A DNA stretch of 23,828 nucleotides from a virus. The position numbers were made by a program, and so were the translations under genes. The notes under the pieces were generated by a model, which worked only from the letters and a program-made list of their open reading frames with translations, made no database searches and was not told the origin of the DNA. The stretch spans positions 1 through 23,828 of the IMG/VR virus record IMGVR_UViG_3300031394_000586; one strand, 5' to 3'. This document shows, one piece after another, positions 7,169 through 15,551 of this stretch. The number at the start of each line of letters is the position of its first letter. Positions within the stretch are counted from its first letter, which is position 1.

Positions 7169-10035
7169 GCGGGGGTGTCTCCGATAAGTGTCCAAGCGGC
7201 GCCTGCGATCAGCAGCGTTGCGGTTGAAAGCAAGCCGGTCCAGCTGGTGACACTCCAAGGATCGGCACCAGTGCCGGTCGCCTGCGGGCTGTCGTCGGGG
7301 TCGTAGAGGGTCCAGTCGGGGCCGGTTTTGAGGAAATACCAGCCGTCTACGTTGAGATAGACGCTGGTGGCGGCGTTAAAGGGATAGGGACCGTTTGCTT
7401 CGGGCGTGGTGGCCCCTGCGACACTCAGGCTGCGCGCCGTCGTGAGAAACGCGCGCCCGGCTACCGCGTTGGTAAATCGCGACCCCGGTTGATAGGCGGT
7501 AGTGTTGAAACGGCGCGCCTCGAAGAGCGCTGCAACATTGAGCGGCCCGCTGATGGTGGCAACACGGTTTGCCCAGCCTGTCAGCAGGCGCGAATAATTG
7601 GCCTCTGAGAAGGCGCGCTCGACATCAATCGCCATGAAATCCGACAGATCAACGCCGAGTGCGCGCAGTGGCCATTGGGAAATATCCTGATCAAAGCTCT
7701 GGCGGCACCCTCGAAACATGTCGCGCAGGGTCTCGACGCGGCTGACATCCCAAGCCCCGATGGGCTGGTTGAAGCGGTGATGGGGACTGTTGGAGCCGCC
7801 GTCCCCTGAGCGGAACATGGCGCGCATATTGGTCACATTGGAAACATCCCAAGCCACGATTGAGGGGCTGCCGCCGTTGTTGAACTCCGCCCGCTGTGCA
7901 GCGCCTGCGCCGACCGCGCCAAACATCGCCTCCATGGTGATGACGTTCGAGACGTTCCAGCCACCGATGTCCTGGTCGAAGAAGGCACGTTGGGCATTGG
8001 TGCTGACGGAGGCGAACATGAAGGCCATGTCGATTACGCCTGAGACGTCCCAGGTGCCGATCGGCTTGTTGAACAGCCCGCTGCGAAACATCCCCTGCAT
8101 GGTGGTGACGGCCGCGACGTTCCAGGCCCCCAGCGGTTGGTCATAATCGCAATTCGCGAACATCTCGCTCATATCGGTGACGCTCGAGACGTCCCATGCA
8201 TTAAGAGAGCGGTTGAACCCATGAAACCCCGACACGCCGAGGAACATGCCGGATGTGGTGATGACGTTGGCGGTGTTCCAGGCGGAGATGTCCTGGTTGA
8301 AGCTGCGTGCCAGCGCGAACATGCGGTGCAGGTTGGTGGCAGCGGAGGTGTTCCACTGATTGAGCGGTTGGTTGAACGCATGGGTGTTCTGGCTGATGCC
8401 GGGATTGGCGAGATGGCCCATGAAACCTTCGAAGTTTTGCACAGTGGAGACATTCCAGCCATTCAGCGGCTGGTTGAAGGCGGCACCGATTTTTCCGACA
8501 TTGGCGCGCGCGGTGCAGCCAAACATCAGGCGCATGTTGGTGATGCTGCTGACGTCCCAGCTGGCAATGGGCTGATTGAACAGCACACGCCCGTCGCGTC
8601 CGCCGTAGTAATCGCCGATGGTCTGGACGAACATCTCCTCCATTGAGGTGAGGCTCTCCCAATTACCAAGGGAGAACGGGCTATTCATCTGGCTGTCGGC
8701 GAAGGCCTGGAAGACATCTGTGACGCGCCCCACGTCCCAATTGGCGCAGTTTGGGCCGATGCCATTCGAGCGATAGAAGATCCTGCGCAGGTTGGTGATG
8801 TTGCGGGTATCCAGGTCGCGCAGATCAGCGGCGCAAACGCTCTCTTGGAACAGCTCCTCAAAGCTGGTGACGGTCTCGGGGATGTTTGGGGTGATATAAT
8901 CCAGCGCCGTGGCGGTCTGTCGAAACGCGCCGCGCAAGGATGTGAGCCCCATGGCAAAGCCAATGTTCTCGACGCGGATCAGCCCTGACTGGTCGATGGG
9001 CTGGGTGGTACCGTACCAGTCAAGACGACCGGTGATGGTGACGGTCACGCGCGGGCCAGAACCCTCGGCATAGGTATGCGGCTTGATCCCGGCGGTGGTG
9101 AATCGCTCAGAGTTGCCGTCGCCCCAGTCAATCATGACATCGAGGGGGTTGTTGATCGTGCCACCTCCGAGCGGTACGAAGATCGTGCGTGCGGTGGCAA
9201 GCGCCAGATCATAGGTCAGGATCAAAGAGGCTGCGCCGAGAAAGAAGCTGCGCGGGGAGGACCAAGCGGAATAGATCATCGGAGCGGAGGCATTGAGCCG
9301 CCCGCCATAGCGGCTGCGCCAGAGATAGTTCGCAGCAGGCACCAGCGGCGGGATCGGGACGGTGGTGATGGCCCCGCTGGTGTGGGTCACGGTGATCAGG
9401 GGCGCGTCGACGCCGGGCGTGGCATCGGGCGCATAGAACGCGGTCTGGGTCTCGCCGTAGCCATAGCCAAAGAGCGACGCGCTCTCGAAATCCGTGATGC
9501 GCACTGTGCCGGTGATGGCATTCTCGCGGGTGATGGGCGTGGGGCGCGAGATCAGCTCGGGGAAGGTCTGGGCATAAGGAACAGAGAAGTTCGATTGCGC
9601 CCCGCTGGTGCCGGTATAGGCAGCGCGCCAGAGCACGCGGTCGCCGGGACCAAAGCCGTCCTCGGGGAATTCCAGCTGATAGGTATTGCCAAAGCCTGAC
9701 ACGATGCGCGTCAGTGCGCCGTCAAAATCCACGCCGTTGCTGGAAATCTCAAAGATGATACCAGTCTGCTCAAGGCCAGCAGGCGAGCGAAACGTGGTCA
9801 GGCGCAGCTGGGTGCGCTCATCAACGCTGAAGGGCACAAGTGCCGAGGGGCGCAGGATCTCGTTGTCCTCGATGGGCACGATCCATTCAAGGCCGTTGGA
9901 ATAGTAGAACTGGCCGTTCTCGCCTACCACCGCCGCCCCAAAATACTGCGCCGCATCAAGTGGGATCGGGACGGGATAGATCAGGGACTGGCCGACAAAG
10001 CGGCCACGGCCAGTGGCGTAGCGCAGAATACTCAT
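7165..10035 (-). CDS. Large tail-associated protein with BspA-type DUF285 repeats
   Basis: This is a 956-residue protein. Residues 1-265 look like phage fibre or Fn3-like beta domains. Residues 270-345 contain DWGDG (303-307) in a PKD-like beta sandwich often preceding DUF285 repeats. About 13 DUF285 units run from 431 to 801, each near the form FNQPI..WDVS.VT.M..MF, spaced 24-34 residues. The LLTGWA motif (817-822) is the usual end of such arrays. The C-terminus (830-956) has a YLNVDGWYFLKTGPDWTLYDP segment. DUF285 repeats are best known from surface proteins of mycoplasmas, Bacteroidetes and protists, where they are linked to adhesion. Here they probably form a receptor-binding or host-surface-binding element. 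There is no signal peptide. The ATG overlaps the upstream stop, and the stop overlaps the next start, both as ATGA. Confidence 0.85.
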   Translation of the reverse strand: MSILRYATGRGRFVGQSLIYPVPIPLDAAQYFGAAVVGENGQFYYSNGLEWIVPIEDNEILRPSALVPFSVDERTQLRLTTFRSPAGLEQTGIIFEISSNGVDFDGALTRIVSGFGNTYQLEFPEDGFGPGDRVLWRAAYTGTSGAQSNFSVPYAQTFPELISRPTPITRENAITGTVRITDFESASLFGYGYGETQTAFYAPDATPGVDAPLITVTHTSGAITTVPIPPLVPAANYLWRSRYGGRLNASAPMIYSAWSSPRSFFLGAASLILTYDLALATARTIFVPLGGGTINNPLDVMIDWGDGNSERFTTAGIKPHTYAEGSGPRVTVTITGRLDWYGTTQPIDQSGLIRVENIGFAMGLTSLRGAFRQTATALDYITPNIPETVTSFEELFQESVCAADLRDLDTRNITNLRRIFYRSNGIGPNCANWDVGRVTDVFQAFADSQMNSPFSLGNWESLTSMEEMFVQTIGDYYGGRDGRVLFNQPIASWDVSSITNMRLMFGCTARANVGKIGAAFNQPLNGWNVSTVQNFEGFMGHLANPGISQNTHAFNQPLNQWNTSAATNLHRMFALARSFNQDISAWNTANVITTSGMFLGVSGFHGFNRSLNAWDVSSVTDMSEMFANCDYDQPLGAWNVAAVTTMQGMFRSGLFNKPIGTWDVSGVIDMAFMFASVSTNAQRAFFDQDIGGWNVSNVITMEAMFGAVGAGAAQRAEFNNGGSPSIVAWDVSNVTNMRAMFRSGDGGSNSPHHRFNQPIGAWDVSRVETLRDMFRGCRQSFDQDISQWPLRALGVDLSDFMAIDVERAFSEANYSRLLTGWANRVATISGPLNVAALFEARRFNTTAYQPGSRFTNAVAGRAFLTTARSLSVAGATTPEANGPYPFNAATSVYLNVDGWYFLKTGPDWTLYDPDDSPQATGTGADPWSVTSWTGLLSTATLLIAGAAWTLIGDTPA
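7636..8745 (-). repeat. DUF285 (BspA/PARCEL-type) repeat array within the coding region
   Basis: About 13 degenerate repeats encode units with invariant W, the pattern [WDV or WNV]S.VT.M..MF and, in most, a leading FNQP or FDQD. Clear units begin near residues 486, 520, 554, 579, 607, 631, 655, 686, 723, 755 and 781, with weaker ones near 431 and 457. The DNA shows recurring GACGTC or GACGTT cores beside the Trp codon. Spacing varies because some units carry 5-12 residue insertions. The repeats are divergent, so recent slippage is not evident. DUF285 sequences have been described as palindromic amphipathic repeat coding elements shared horizontally among unrelated microbes. Confidence 0.88.
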
Positions 10036-10445
10036 GAGATCACCGTGAAGTCTTCGCGTTGGTTGAGGATGAAGGAGAAATGCGCGATGGCGGCCTCGCT
10101 GGCCTCGACCTTCATCTGGAAGCGCTCGCCTGCGCGCAGTACCTGGCGATCAAGCCCGATCGAGAGAACATCGCCTGCGGGCGCGAAGGCGCGGTCCAGC
10201 AAAAGCCACGGCGTGTTGTTGAAGGCGAGGATCCGGATCGAGACACGCACGGAGGCCCCGGCGGTGGGGGTGATGAGCACACCGGTCATGATGGCGGCCG
10301 TCCCGATGCTGCGGGCGGGGTTTGGGCCCTCGCTGGGGATCAGATAGTCGGGCACGTCATAGATGGTCGTCCACTCGACGCCGATTTCTGCGCGAACCAC
10401 CTCGAAGAGGTTCAGGGGCGGGCGCGGTGTGGTGATGGTGACCAT
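10032..10445 (-). CDS. Hypothetical beta-rich structural protein in the fibre cassette
   Basis: This 137-residue protein has no recognised family. It begins MVTITTPRPPLNLFEV and is predicted to be mostly beta strand (VGVEWTTIYDVPDYLIP-like strands, SVRVSIRILAFNNTPWLLLD at 69-88, SFILNQREDFTVIS at the end), consistent with a compact Ig-like or adaptor fold. The ATG at 10445 was chosen over the longer frame reaching 10535 because it lies 4 bp after the fibre gene's stop and has a GGAG ribosome site; the extension would overlap the fibre gene. It is coupled to the DUF285 gene by ATGA. Its place between two large fibre-like proteins suggests a connector, trimerisation or chaperone role, by inference only. 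Confidence 0.7.
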   Translation of the reverse strand: MVTITTPRPPLNLFEVVRAEIGVEWTTIYDVPDYLIPSEGPNPARSIGTAAIMTGVLITPTAGASVRVSIRILAFNNTPWLLLDRAFAPAGDVLSIGLDRQVLRAGERFQMKVEASEAAIAHFSFILNQREDFTVIS

Positions 10446-10449
10446 GGGT

Positions 10450-12420
10450 TCAAGCTCCGAGACCGATGATGAGGGGGAGGGCGATGTTCTGCACACCGCG
10501 CGAGAAGGCCTGGCCTTCGATGGTGTTGCGCTCAAAATCCACGCGCAGGTCTTCGCCGAGATAGGTATCGCCGACCTCGGTGGAGAAGGTGGCGTAGATC
10601 CGGCCGCCGCCGGTCTTCAGCAGCGTGCTGGCCGGATCGGGCGCGCGGCCGGTGCCGCGCTGGCTAAAGGGCAGTGCGTTGTAGTTAACGCCGGCACCTG
10701 CGTAGCTGAACTGCTGGCTGGTGGCCTCGATGACGGAGGCAAAGCCCACGCGGTAATCTTGCGGGCGCGTGACCACATCCGAAATCAGCCCGATCAGGGC
10801 GCTGATCATTGCTTGTGCCGCGTTGGTGCTGATCTGCGCGATCAGCTCAAGGCGGACCTGCTCCCAGGTGGCGAGAAACAGCGGCACGAGGGCGACCGAG
10901 AAGGCGTAATTGGCGTTCCAGTCAAAGAGCCCTTTGGCAAAGAACTGCGCGCCGCGATCCTGCCCTGAGCGCAGATCATTGATCAGGCTGCGCAGAAGCG
11001 TGCGGGTGTCGCGCTCGGTGAAAGCCTTGTCGCGCGCTGAGAGGCCATTGAAGCCTGTAAGCGTTGGATAGCGCGTGTTCATCAACGCGGTGATGATGGC
11101 TTCTGTCTGGGCGGTGATGGTGTTGGCGGCAGCGGTGTGCGTGGCCAGCACGCCGGTTCCGGCCAGCCCTTCGATCTGGACCGTGTTGCGGAACCCGGTC
11201 GCGGCAAGAGCATAGTCCCCAAAGGTGTTGTTGGAGTTGGCGACGGTGATTTGCCCGCCGTCATGGGCCCAAAGGCCGACGCGGGCCCAGTTGGTGAAGA
11301 CCGAGACCAGCTGGACAAAGGCATTGCGGGTGACGGCATAGCCGACACCATTGGGATTGATCGCGGTAAAGCTGTCGACCACGACCGAGCGCAGCGGTGA
11401 GGACGGGGCGAGGACCGAGCCGTCGGCCAACAGGTTCCCGCCACCGCGCGGCATCAGCGGATTGCCTGCGGCCTTGTCGACCGGCAGGGCCATTTGGTCC
11501 TGGGTAAAGCTGTGCAGCTGCGAGCAATCGGCGATATAGGGCGATCGCGTCAGGACCTCGCCGGGTTTAAACACAAAGGACCAGCCTTTTTGCGGTGGGC
11601 CGCCCGCCAGCGTATAGGACTCATGGCGCAGATTTGAGAAGGTAAAGCCACGGGCTTTGATGCCGTTGGACATCTGGAACATGTTGTTCACCTCCTGGCC
11701 CGGCGGCAGGCTCAGCTTGGTGACGCGCAGGTCATAGCCGTAAAGGGCGCAATTGGCGGGGATCACCGTATCGGGGGGCACGATGTATTCGCCGGGCTGC
11801 ACAATCACCACGCAGGGCTGGGCAACTGCTGCAGCGCGTGCGAGGCCCTCAGTGATGCTGGCAAGGGGCGAGGTCAGCGAGTTGCCCTCATTGAGGTCCT
11901 TGCCGTCCATGGTAACATAGAAGGTGCGCGCGACGGGCACCGAGACGAAGGGCAGCCGCTCGAGACTGCAGACCTCGACGTCGGTGGCGTGTCCAAGCCC
12001 GAATGTGCGCACCCATGGCACGGCGTAGCGCGCGCCAATCGGGGCCACCACGCTGGCGGGACCCTCGGCTTCGGCCACGACCGAGGTGCGGACCTCGCGC
12101 CGCCCATCCGCGACGGTGAAGTTGAGAATCGTCTCGACTGTGGTCGTGGAAAGGGCCGTCTTGTCTGCAGCCAGCCAGTCGATGCCGCAGGCAATTGCAT
12201 CATCGGACGGATCGGGGCTGTTTGTGGTGCGCCGAAACACAGCACGAAACGCGTAGCGCTCCTCGGCCTCAATCGGCACCGGGGTCAGTGCTGTTACCTG
12301 CTGGCTGGCATCAAGACGGATCACCTTTCCAAAGGTGTTCTGGGTGACAAGCCCTCCGCCGAGATCATAAAGCTGGGGCGTATCGCCGGGGCGATGTTCA
12401 AGGGCAGTATAAGTCTGCAT
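10450..12420 (-). CDS. Tail fibre-like protein with parallel beta-helix (pectate-lyase-like) domain
   Basis: This is a 656-residue protein. Residues 1-160 form a beta-rich N-terminal, probably virion-binding, part. Residues 165-415 look like a right-handed beta-helix: RTFYVTMDGKDLNEG then LTSPLASITEGLARA and VIVQPGEY, the usual start of a DUF1565-type helix. Next come a Gly-, Asn- and Ser-rich region, a VQLVSVFTNW..VGLWAHDGGQITV segment (369-393) and NSNNTFGDYAL (395-405), which recall fibre and tailspike proteins of other tailed phages. The C-terminal third (430-656) is partly helical, then beta-rich. A receptor-binding or depolymerase-like role is plausible, but no catalytic residues can be assigned. 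The ATG at 12420 has only a weak GGAA ribosome site, after an 87-bp gap from the DUF2460 gene. Confidence 0.82.
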   Translation of the reverse strand: MQTYTALEHRPGDTPQLYDLGGGLVTQNTFGKVIRLDASQQVTALTPVPIEAEERYAFRAVFRRTTNSPDPSDDAIACGIDWLAADKTALSTTTVETILNFTVADGRREVRTSVVAEAEGPASVVAPIGARYAVPWVRTFGLGHATDVEVCSLERLPFVSVPVARTFYVTMDGKDLNEGNSLTSPLASITEGLARAAAVAQPCVVIVQPGEYIVPPDTVIPANCALYGYDLRVTKLSLPPGQEVNNMFQMSNGIKARGFTFSNLRHESYTLAGGPPQKGWSFVFKPGEVLTRSPYIADCSQLHSFTQDQMALPVDKAAGNPLMPRGGGNLLADGSVLAPSSPLRSVVVDSFTAINPNGVGYAVTRNAFVQLVSVFTNWARVGLWAHDGGQITVANSNNTFGDYALAATGFRNTVQIEGLAGTGVLATHTAAANTITAQTEAIITALMNTRYPTLTGFNGLSARDKAFTERDTRTLLRSLINDLRSGQDRGAQFFAKGLFDWNANYAFSVALVPLFLATWEQVRLELIAQISTNAAQAMISALIGLISDVVTRPQDYRVGFASVIEATSQQFSYAGAGVNYNALPFSQRGTGRAPDPASTLLKTGGGRIYATFSTEVGDTYLGEDLRVDFERNTIEGQAFSRGVQNIALPLIIGLGA

Positions 12421-12507
12421 GGGATGTGGTTCCGTGAACAGGGGATGTGGGTCGGGTTAGGCCTGCGAGGCCCGCTAGATCGGGTCCAGCGCCTCAGGCA
12501 GGATAAA

Positions 12508-13137
12508 TTACAGCAGTCGGATCTCGATCAGCGGGATTGAGGTGATCGAGCCGAGGCGTTCGATATCGAGGGTGACGTCCATCAGATCGCTGTCGAAGCG
12601 GACGGGCACGTCGAACTGATAGCCTGCAGTGAGGGCCACGCCGGGATCCGGGGCGACCTCAAAGGTGACGATCCCGGTGACGGGGTCCGTCAACCAGCCG
12701 TTGAACTGCTCGGCACCGCTCAGCGCGACGCGGATTGTTCCTGCGACCGGCTTCTCGATGCGGCGCTGATAGACATGTGGCAGGGTGCCGTAAGCTTTGG
12801 TCAGCGCGAAGGACGTGGTGGCACCGTCGCCGATCCCGAGGGGCTGGTCCATCTCGGACACACCCTTTGAGGGGGCGCAGGATTTGTAATCAGCCCAGTC
12901 CTTGAACCGGAAGCCATAGAGCCGTCCGAGCCGCGCTTCAAAAAACCCAACCACGGCGTGCAGATCATCCGCGCGCCGAACGCCGTAGGATACATCGTAG
13001 CGACGCCGCGACGCGGACCAGGAGGCGTTGCGCTCCTCGCGGCCTGAGGCCAGCTCCACGATCTGGGTGCGCCGCTGTGGACCGCCGCGCGCCCCGCGGC
13101 TGATGTTGTCGGGAAACTGCACTTCGTGAAACGCCAT
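12508..13137 (-). CDS. DUF2460 distal tail protein (GTA gp12-like)
   Basis: This 209-residue protein matches DUF2460: MAFHEVQFPDNISRGARGGP at the N-terminus, RRYDVSYGVRRADDLHAVVGFFEARLGRLYGFRFKDWADYK in the centre (as pieces at about 45-84), and a C-terminal FDVPVRFDSDLMDVTLDIE motif. In the R. capsulatus gene transfer agent this family (gp12) is the distal tail protein linking the tube end to the hub. The ATG at 13137 makes a TGATG overlap with the tape-measure stop and has a strong GGAGGGG ribosome site. The longer frame reaching 13734 is only antiframe read-through of the tape measure. In gene transfer agents the next gene is the DUF2163 hub; here five other genes separate them. Confidence 0.94.
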   Translation of the reverse strand: MAFHEVQFPDNISRGARGGPQRRTQIVELASGREERNASWSASRRRYDVSYGVRRADDLHAVVGFFEARLGRLYGFRFKDWADYKSCAPSKGVSEMDQPLGIGDGATTSFALTKAYGTLPHVYQRRIEKPVAGTIRVALSGAEQFNGWLTDPVTGIVTFEVAPDPGVALTAGYQFDVPVRFDSDLMDVTLDIERLGSITSIPLIEIRLL

Positions 13138-15551
13138 CACATGCCCCTCCGGCCCATGGAGACTGCGCGCGCCATATCGGCCGCGACCTGCGTGCGCGAT
13201 TGGCGGAAGCTCTCTGCGTCCCGCGTCATGATGTTGACCGTGACCGCGCCGCCACCATTGCCACCGCCACCACCATTGCCGTCGCCATAAGCGCGGGACT
13301 CTTTGCGTGACAGCACACGCTCGCCGCGCTGCAGGATGGAGGGCACCTCGTCGGATTTGAGGCCAGCCCAGCCGCCGTTGTGCATGCGCGGTGCGTTGGC
13401 AAAGGCCATGGCCGGAACCATCCGAGATGGCGCAGGCCCGCCCACAATACCGCCCTGATGGAAAACGCCCGCAAACATGCCGCCAAGATTGCCCAGAGCG
13501 CCTGAAAGCGCGTTGGCGATGGGCCCGAGGATGAATTTGCGCGCGCCGAGCTTGGCAAGGTCCGCGATCATCGATGTGACCAGGCCTTTGAAGTCCAGCT
13601 TGCCGGTCTTGACGAAGTTGCCGATGGCGTCTTCCGCGCTTTGAAACGCGCCGACCAGCACGCCGCCCACGTCCGCGCCCACATCGCGCGCTTTGTCGGC
13701 ATATTCGCTGACCGCATTCACCACCGCCTGCCACCCGGTGGCTGCTGCTTCTGCACCCTTGGCTGCGTCCTCACCTGCCTTTTTTGCCGCCCCGCCTGCG
13801 CGCCCGGCCTGCTCTTCGGTTTCCTCAAGTGCTTCGTTGAATTGGTCCGCCGAGGTTGCAGCGCTTCTAAGTGCCGCCGCACCTTCATCGCTCGCGCCAG
13901 AAACCGCATCCTTCAGTGCCTGCCATGCCGCCATGGGCCGCGAGGCAGCGTCCGAGAGCATGCCTGCTGCCTCGGAATACCCAGATGCCCGGCCGCGCGC
14001 ATCGTCGGCCATGCCGCCAAAAAGATCAGGCGTTTGGAATGGATCGTCCGAGAACGCGCTGTCGTAGGCCGCCCTTGCGCGGTCCCCAAGGTTGACGGCT
14101 TCGGGAACAACAGATTGCCAGGCGGAAAGGTCGGGCGCGGTGATGGCCCAATCGGGACGCCGACCGCCAAGGGTCAGTACGGTGTTGATCGCCTCGGTGA
14201 TGCCCGCGATCCCGGTCTCCATCACCTCGACGAGCCCATTGATGGCAAGCGCGCCAACGCGGTCAAACACATCTGGCAGCGCGCCCCAGATTGCCTGTAC
14301 GGCAAGGAACGTGCCCTCAAAGGTATTGACGGTATTGTTTGCCCAGCCCACCACGGCCTCAGTGGCCGATTGCAGCCCTTCGTAAATACCAGCCTGCGCC
14401 GTGGCCCAGCCGGATTCCACACGCGCCCAGGCCGCGTCCGCGCTGAGCGAAACTCGGTCCCAGACCTCGACCGCCACGTCTTTCAGCAGGTCCATGGCGT
14501 TGCCGAACCCACCGGCACCGGCGACAAGGCGCGTGAACTGATAGACCAGCTCGCCCGCGCCGACGATCAGCGCCCCGATGCCGGTGCGGATCAACGCGGC
14601 CCGCAGGAAAACCAGACCGGTCACCAGCCCACCAACAGAGAATGTCGCAGCCACGAGCCCTGCCACCCATCGTCCTGCCATCACGCCTGCAAAGGTCACA
14701 GCGTAGGTGGTCAGCCCTCCGATGTTCTCAAACAGGCCCTTGATGGCCGAACCGAGTGGGCCGGTGGTGCGCGCCATGGCTGCCAGAGCATCGGCGACCG
14801 CCTCAAGCGCAGGCGCTGCGGCCACAGCCAGCTGGTTCGATACACCTCGCCAGATCAGGCCAAGGCGCGAGATTGCATCATTGGTGCGCTCGATCTGGTC
14901 GGCGTCCTGCTCGGAGACAACAATACCGAAATCATTCACATCAGCGGTGGCCTGACGCAGCGTGGCGGTATCGATGCGCGTAAACACGAGGGCTGCACGG
15001 TCGCCAAAGAGCTGTGAGGCGACAGCGGCACGCTCGGCCTCTGGCACAAACTCTGCCAGCCGGTCTTGGATCAATGCGATGCGCTGATCGAGCGGCAGGC
15101 TTTGCAGCGCGCTGACAGACAGACCAAGGCGGTCAAGTGCATCGACGGCAGGGCCTGCACCTGCGGCTGCCTGGCTCAGACGCCGTGTCAGCTGCACCGT
15201 GGCCTGCTCGACATTGCCCATGGAGACGCCCGAGAGGTCAGCGGCACGCTCAAGCACCTGCAGGCTTTCGACGGTTGTATCCAGCGACTGCGCCAGCTTG
15301 GCTGTCTGGTCGATGGTCTGCAGCCCCGAGCGGATCATGGCAGCGCCCGCAAGGACCACGGCTGCCCCAGCCGCCGCTGCCGCGATCTTGGCCAGGCGGG
15401 TGAAGGCCACGAGGCGTGCATTTGCAATATCGACCTCGCGCGATAGCCGACCGAGCCCGCGGGCACCGGCATCCCCAATGCCGTTCAGCTCAGCCTTGAC
15501 CTGGCGTCCGCCCACGGCCGCGAGACGCACGAAGACGCGCTTATCGGACAT
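13137..15551 (-). CDS. Phage tail tape measure protein
   Basis: This 804-residue protein sets tail length and is packed in the tube lumen before ejection. It has the usual design: an N-terminal FVRLAAVGGRQVKAELNGIG segment, an Ala-rich hydrophobic helix (about 50-65), a LDTTVESLQVLERAADLSGVS stretch, long helical Ala- and Gln-rich regions with central hydrophobic segments (about 275-345), and a C-terminal part holding a poly-Gly/Asn linker followed by AVTVNIMTRDAESFRQSR. By the rule relating tape length to tail length, the tail should be somewhat shorter than lambda's (gpH, 853 residues). The ATG at 15551 was chosen because GGAG lies 6 nt upstream; an ATG at 15563 overlaps that ribosome site. 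The gene overlaps the chaperone frame by 11 bp. Confidence 0.95.
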   Translation of the reverse strand: MSDKRVFVRLAAVGGRQVKAELNGIGDAGARGLGRLSREVDIANARLVAFTRLAKIAAAAAGAAVVLAGAAMIRSGLQTIDQTAKLAQSLDTTVESLQVLERAADLSGVSMGNVEQATVQLTRRLSQAAAGAGPAVDALDRLGLSVSALQSLPLDQRIALIQDRLAEFVPEAERAAVASQLFGDRAALVFTRIDTATLRQATADVNDFGIVVSEQDADQIERTNDAISRLGLIWRGVSNQLAVAAAPALEAVADALAAMARTTGPLGSAIKGLFENIGGLTTYAVTFAGVMAGRWVAGLVAATFSVGGLVTGLVFLRAALIRTGIGALIVGAGELVYQFTRLVAGAGGFGNAMDLLKDVAVEVWDRVSLSADAAWARVESGWATAQAGIYEGLQSATEAVVGWANNTVNTFEGTFLAVQAIWGALPDVFDRVGALAINGLVEVMETGIAGITEAINTVLTLGGRRPDWAITAPDLSAWQSVVPEAVNLGDRARAAYDSAFSDDPFQTPDLFGGMADDARGRASGYSEAAGMLSDAASRPMAAWQALKDAVSGASDEGAAALRSAATSADQFNEALEETEEQAGRAGGAAKKAGEDAAKGAEAAATGWQAVVNAVSEYADKARDVGADVGGVLVGAFQSAEDAIGNFVKTGKLDFKGLVTSMIADLAKLGARKFILGPIANALSGALGNLGGMFAGVFHQGGIVGGPAPSRMVPAMAFANAPRMHNGGWAGLKSDEVPSILQRGERVLSRKESRAYGDGNGGGGGNGGGAVTVNIMTRDAESFRQSRTQVAADMARAVSMGRRGM

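Noticed and set aside
7636-8745. Regularly spaced repeats considered as a CRISPR array
   Set aside because: The repeats are degenerate, lie in frame inside a long coding region and encode DUF285 units; no identical direct repeats with unique spacers.
9076-9699. Plus-strand frame of 207 codons opposite the DUF285 protein gene
   Set aside because: Antisense shadow of a well-supported gene; no ribosome site or family pattern.
12421-12507. GGGATGTGG direct repeat and GGCC-TCGCA-GGCC hairpin in the 87-bp gap
   Set aside because: The stem is only 4 bp without a T tract and the 9-bp repeat occurs just twice; too weak for a terminator or operator.
13138-13734. Upstream extension of the DUF2460 frame
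   Set aside because: The extra 199 codons read an alternate frame of the tape measure gene; the ATG at 13137 has a strong ribosome site and TGATG coupling.
13641-15017. Long plus-strand open frame (458 codons) across the tape measure gene
   Set aside because: It is entirely antisense to a clear tape measure gene, its product is Arg-, His- and Cys-rich without recognisable motifs, and such frames are common opposite GC-rich genes.
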